DNA of 64,000 bases from DASQMT01 sp963835735 (GTDB lineage Bacteria > Actinomycetota > Thermoleophilia > Solirubrobacterales > Solirubrobacteraceae): assembly GCA_963835735.1 (NCBI GenBank), contig CAWIGP010000008.1, forward strand, positions 69,687 through 133,686. The letters are read 5' to 3'. Below the pieces are notes generated by a model, which was not told the DNA's origin, made no database searches, and saw only the letters and a list, made by a program, of their open reading frames with translations. Shown in pieces: positions 63,671-64,000 of this stretch; within the stretch, counting starts at the first letter, position 1; each line of letters starts with the position of its first letter. The translations under genes were made by a program, and so were the position numbers.

Positions 63671-64000
63671 ATGGCGCTTGTGCATGAAACGAGACGTCGT
63701 CTGAGCTCCGTTCTGGGTGGCGCGGGAACCGCGGCGCTCGTCGTCGCCGGGCTCGCGCTTGCCACCACGACACCCGACATCAGCTACGACCGCGGCTCGC
63801 CACCGCCCGAGGCTTCGCTCAACGCGCTCGACGTCCACGTGCCGGACACGCCGTCGAGCACGCCCCGGCCGGTGGTCGTCATGGTCCACGGCGGCGGATG
63901 GTCGCTCGGCAGCAAGGAGTCCTTCGAGCAGTACAAGGCGCGCGCGCTGACCGCTGCCGGCTACGTCGTCGTCAATGTCAACTACCGCCTCTCGCCTCAC
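63671..64000 (+). CDS. Alpha/beta hydrolase (esterase/lipase), partial
   Basis: 110 codons from the ATG at 63671 to the window edge with no stop. The N-terminus has a likely signal or anchor (VLGGAGTAALVVAGLALAT), then LNALDVHVPDTPS and the oxyanion-hole motif VVVMVHGGGWSLGSKES, followed by NVNYRLSPH, as in hormone-sensitive lipase or carboxylesterase-type hydrolases. The nucleophile Ser and the rest lie outside the window. It is probably membrane-attached or secreted. 97 bases separate it from the PIN toxin, with nothing else seen there. Confidence 0.82.
   Translation, partial: MALVHETRRRLSSVLGGAGTAALVVAGLALATTTPDISYDRGSPPPEASLNALDVHVPDTPSSTPRPVVVMVHGGGWSLGSKESFEQYKARALTAAGYVVVNVNYRLSPH

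Overview
The window is about 64 kb of very GC-rich DNA, tightly packed with genes on both strands. The gene set points to an actinobacterium of the Thermoleophilia/Solirubrobacterales type (Solirubrobacter, Conexibacter or Patulibacter relatives). It has NucS-type mismatch repair, an actinobacterial dCTP deaminase, a one-chain E2-E1 2-oxoglutarate dehydrogenase, DUF1707, BTAD and SigJ-type proteins, and many lineage-type secreted proteins. No rRNA, tRNA, CRISPR array, transposase, integrase or phage gene was found, so this reads as ordinary chromosome with decayed small modules and several palindromic repeat families.

Layout. 1-3561 (minus): SixA-like phosphatase (cut by the edge), OmpR/HK two-component pair, secreted glycoside hydrolase. 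3616-9843: EamA transporter, PAS-BTAD regulator, ECF sigma factor, succinate-semialdehyde dehydrogenase, cyclophilin, DEAD-box helicase. 9943-13885: DrrAB-like ABC exporter, LLM flavin oxidoreductase, MDR reductase. 13927-18070: PfkB kinase, dCTP deaminase, citrate synthase, GNAT protein, two small membrane proteins. 18081-21026: TetR/MMPL exporter pair broken by many frameshifts. 21028-28411: metallopeptidase, MetF, two MBL-fold proteins (one fused to a SnoaL domain), M29 aminopeptidase, pyruvate kinase. 28435-36058: UbiB-like kinase, glyoxalase II-like and I-like divergent pair, Ppx/GppA, penicillin acylase. 36059-41922: Nudix protein, 1400-residue Kgd, DUF1707 protein. 41939-48295: VOC, DUF1028, alkyltransferase-like protein, YjbQ, TetR/NmrA pair, NucS, YciI/SigJ pair. 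48722-57707: J-domain/TPR protein, vanadium haloperoxidase-like protein, NodIJ-like ABC exporter, FAD oxidase, MNT/HEPN remnant, glutamine amidotransferase-like hydrolase, EttA. 57704-64000: three secreted proteins with a common four-cysteine C-terminus, cupin and monooxygenase-like genes, a decayed VapBC module and the start of an esterase.

Central carbon metabolism is well represented: pyruvate kinase, citrate synthase, the Kgd E2-E1 fusion and succinate-semialdehyde dehydrogenase could together carry pyruvate to succinate, with or without succinyl-CoA. DNA and nucleotide upkeep is covered by NucS, an alkyltransferase-like protein, dCTP deaminase and a Nudix protein. Several ligand-responsive pairs are divergent (TetR/MMPL, TetR/NmrA), and two export ABC systems are present.

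The most unusual material is not a classical operon. It is (a) repeated palindromic DNA placed at convergent gene ends or over start codons, (b) two toxin-antitoxin-like modules that have each lost a key part, (c) two clusters of frameshifts in otherwise clean sequence, and (d) a shared, apparently lineage-specific C-terminal module in three neighbouring secreted proteins. Of 13 convergent gene pairs, seven overlap at their stops and four contain a palindromic element.
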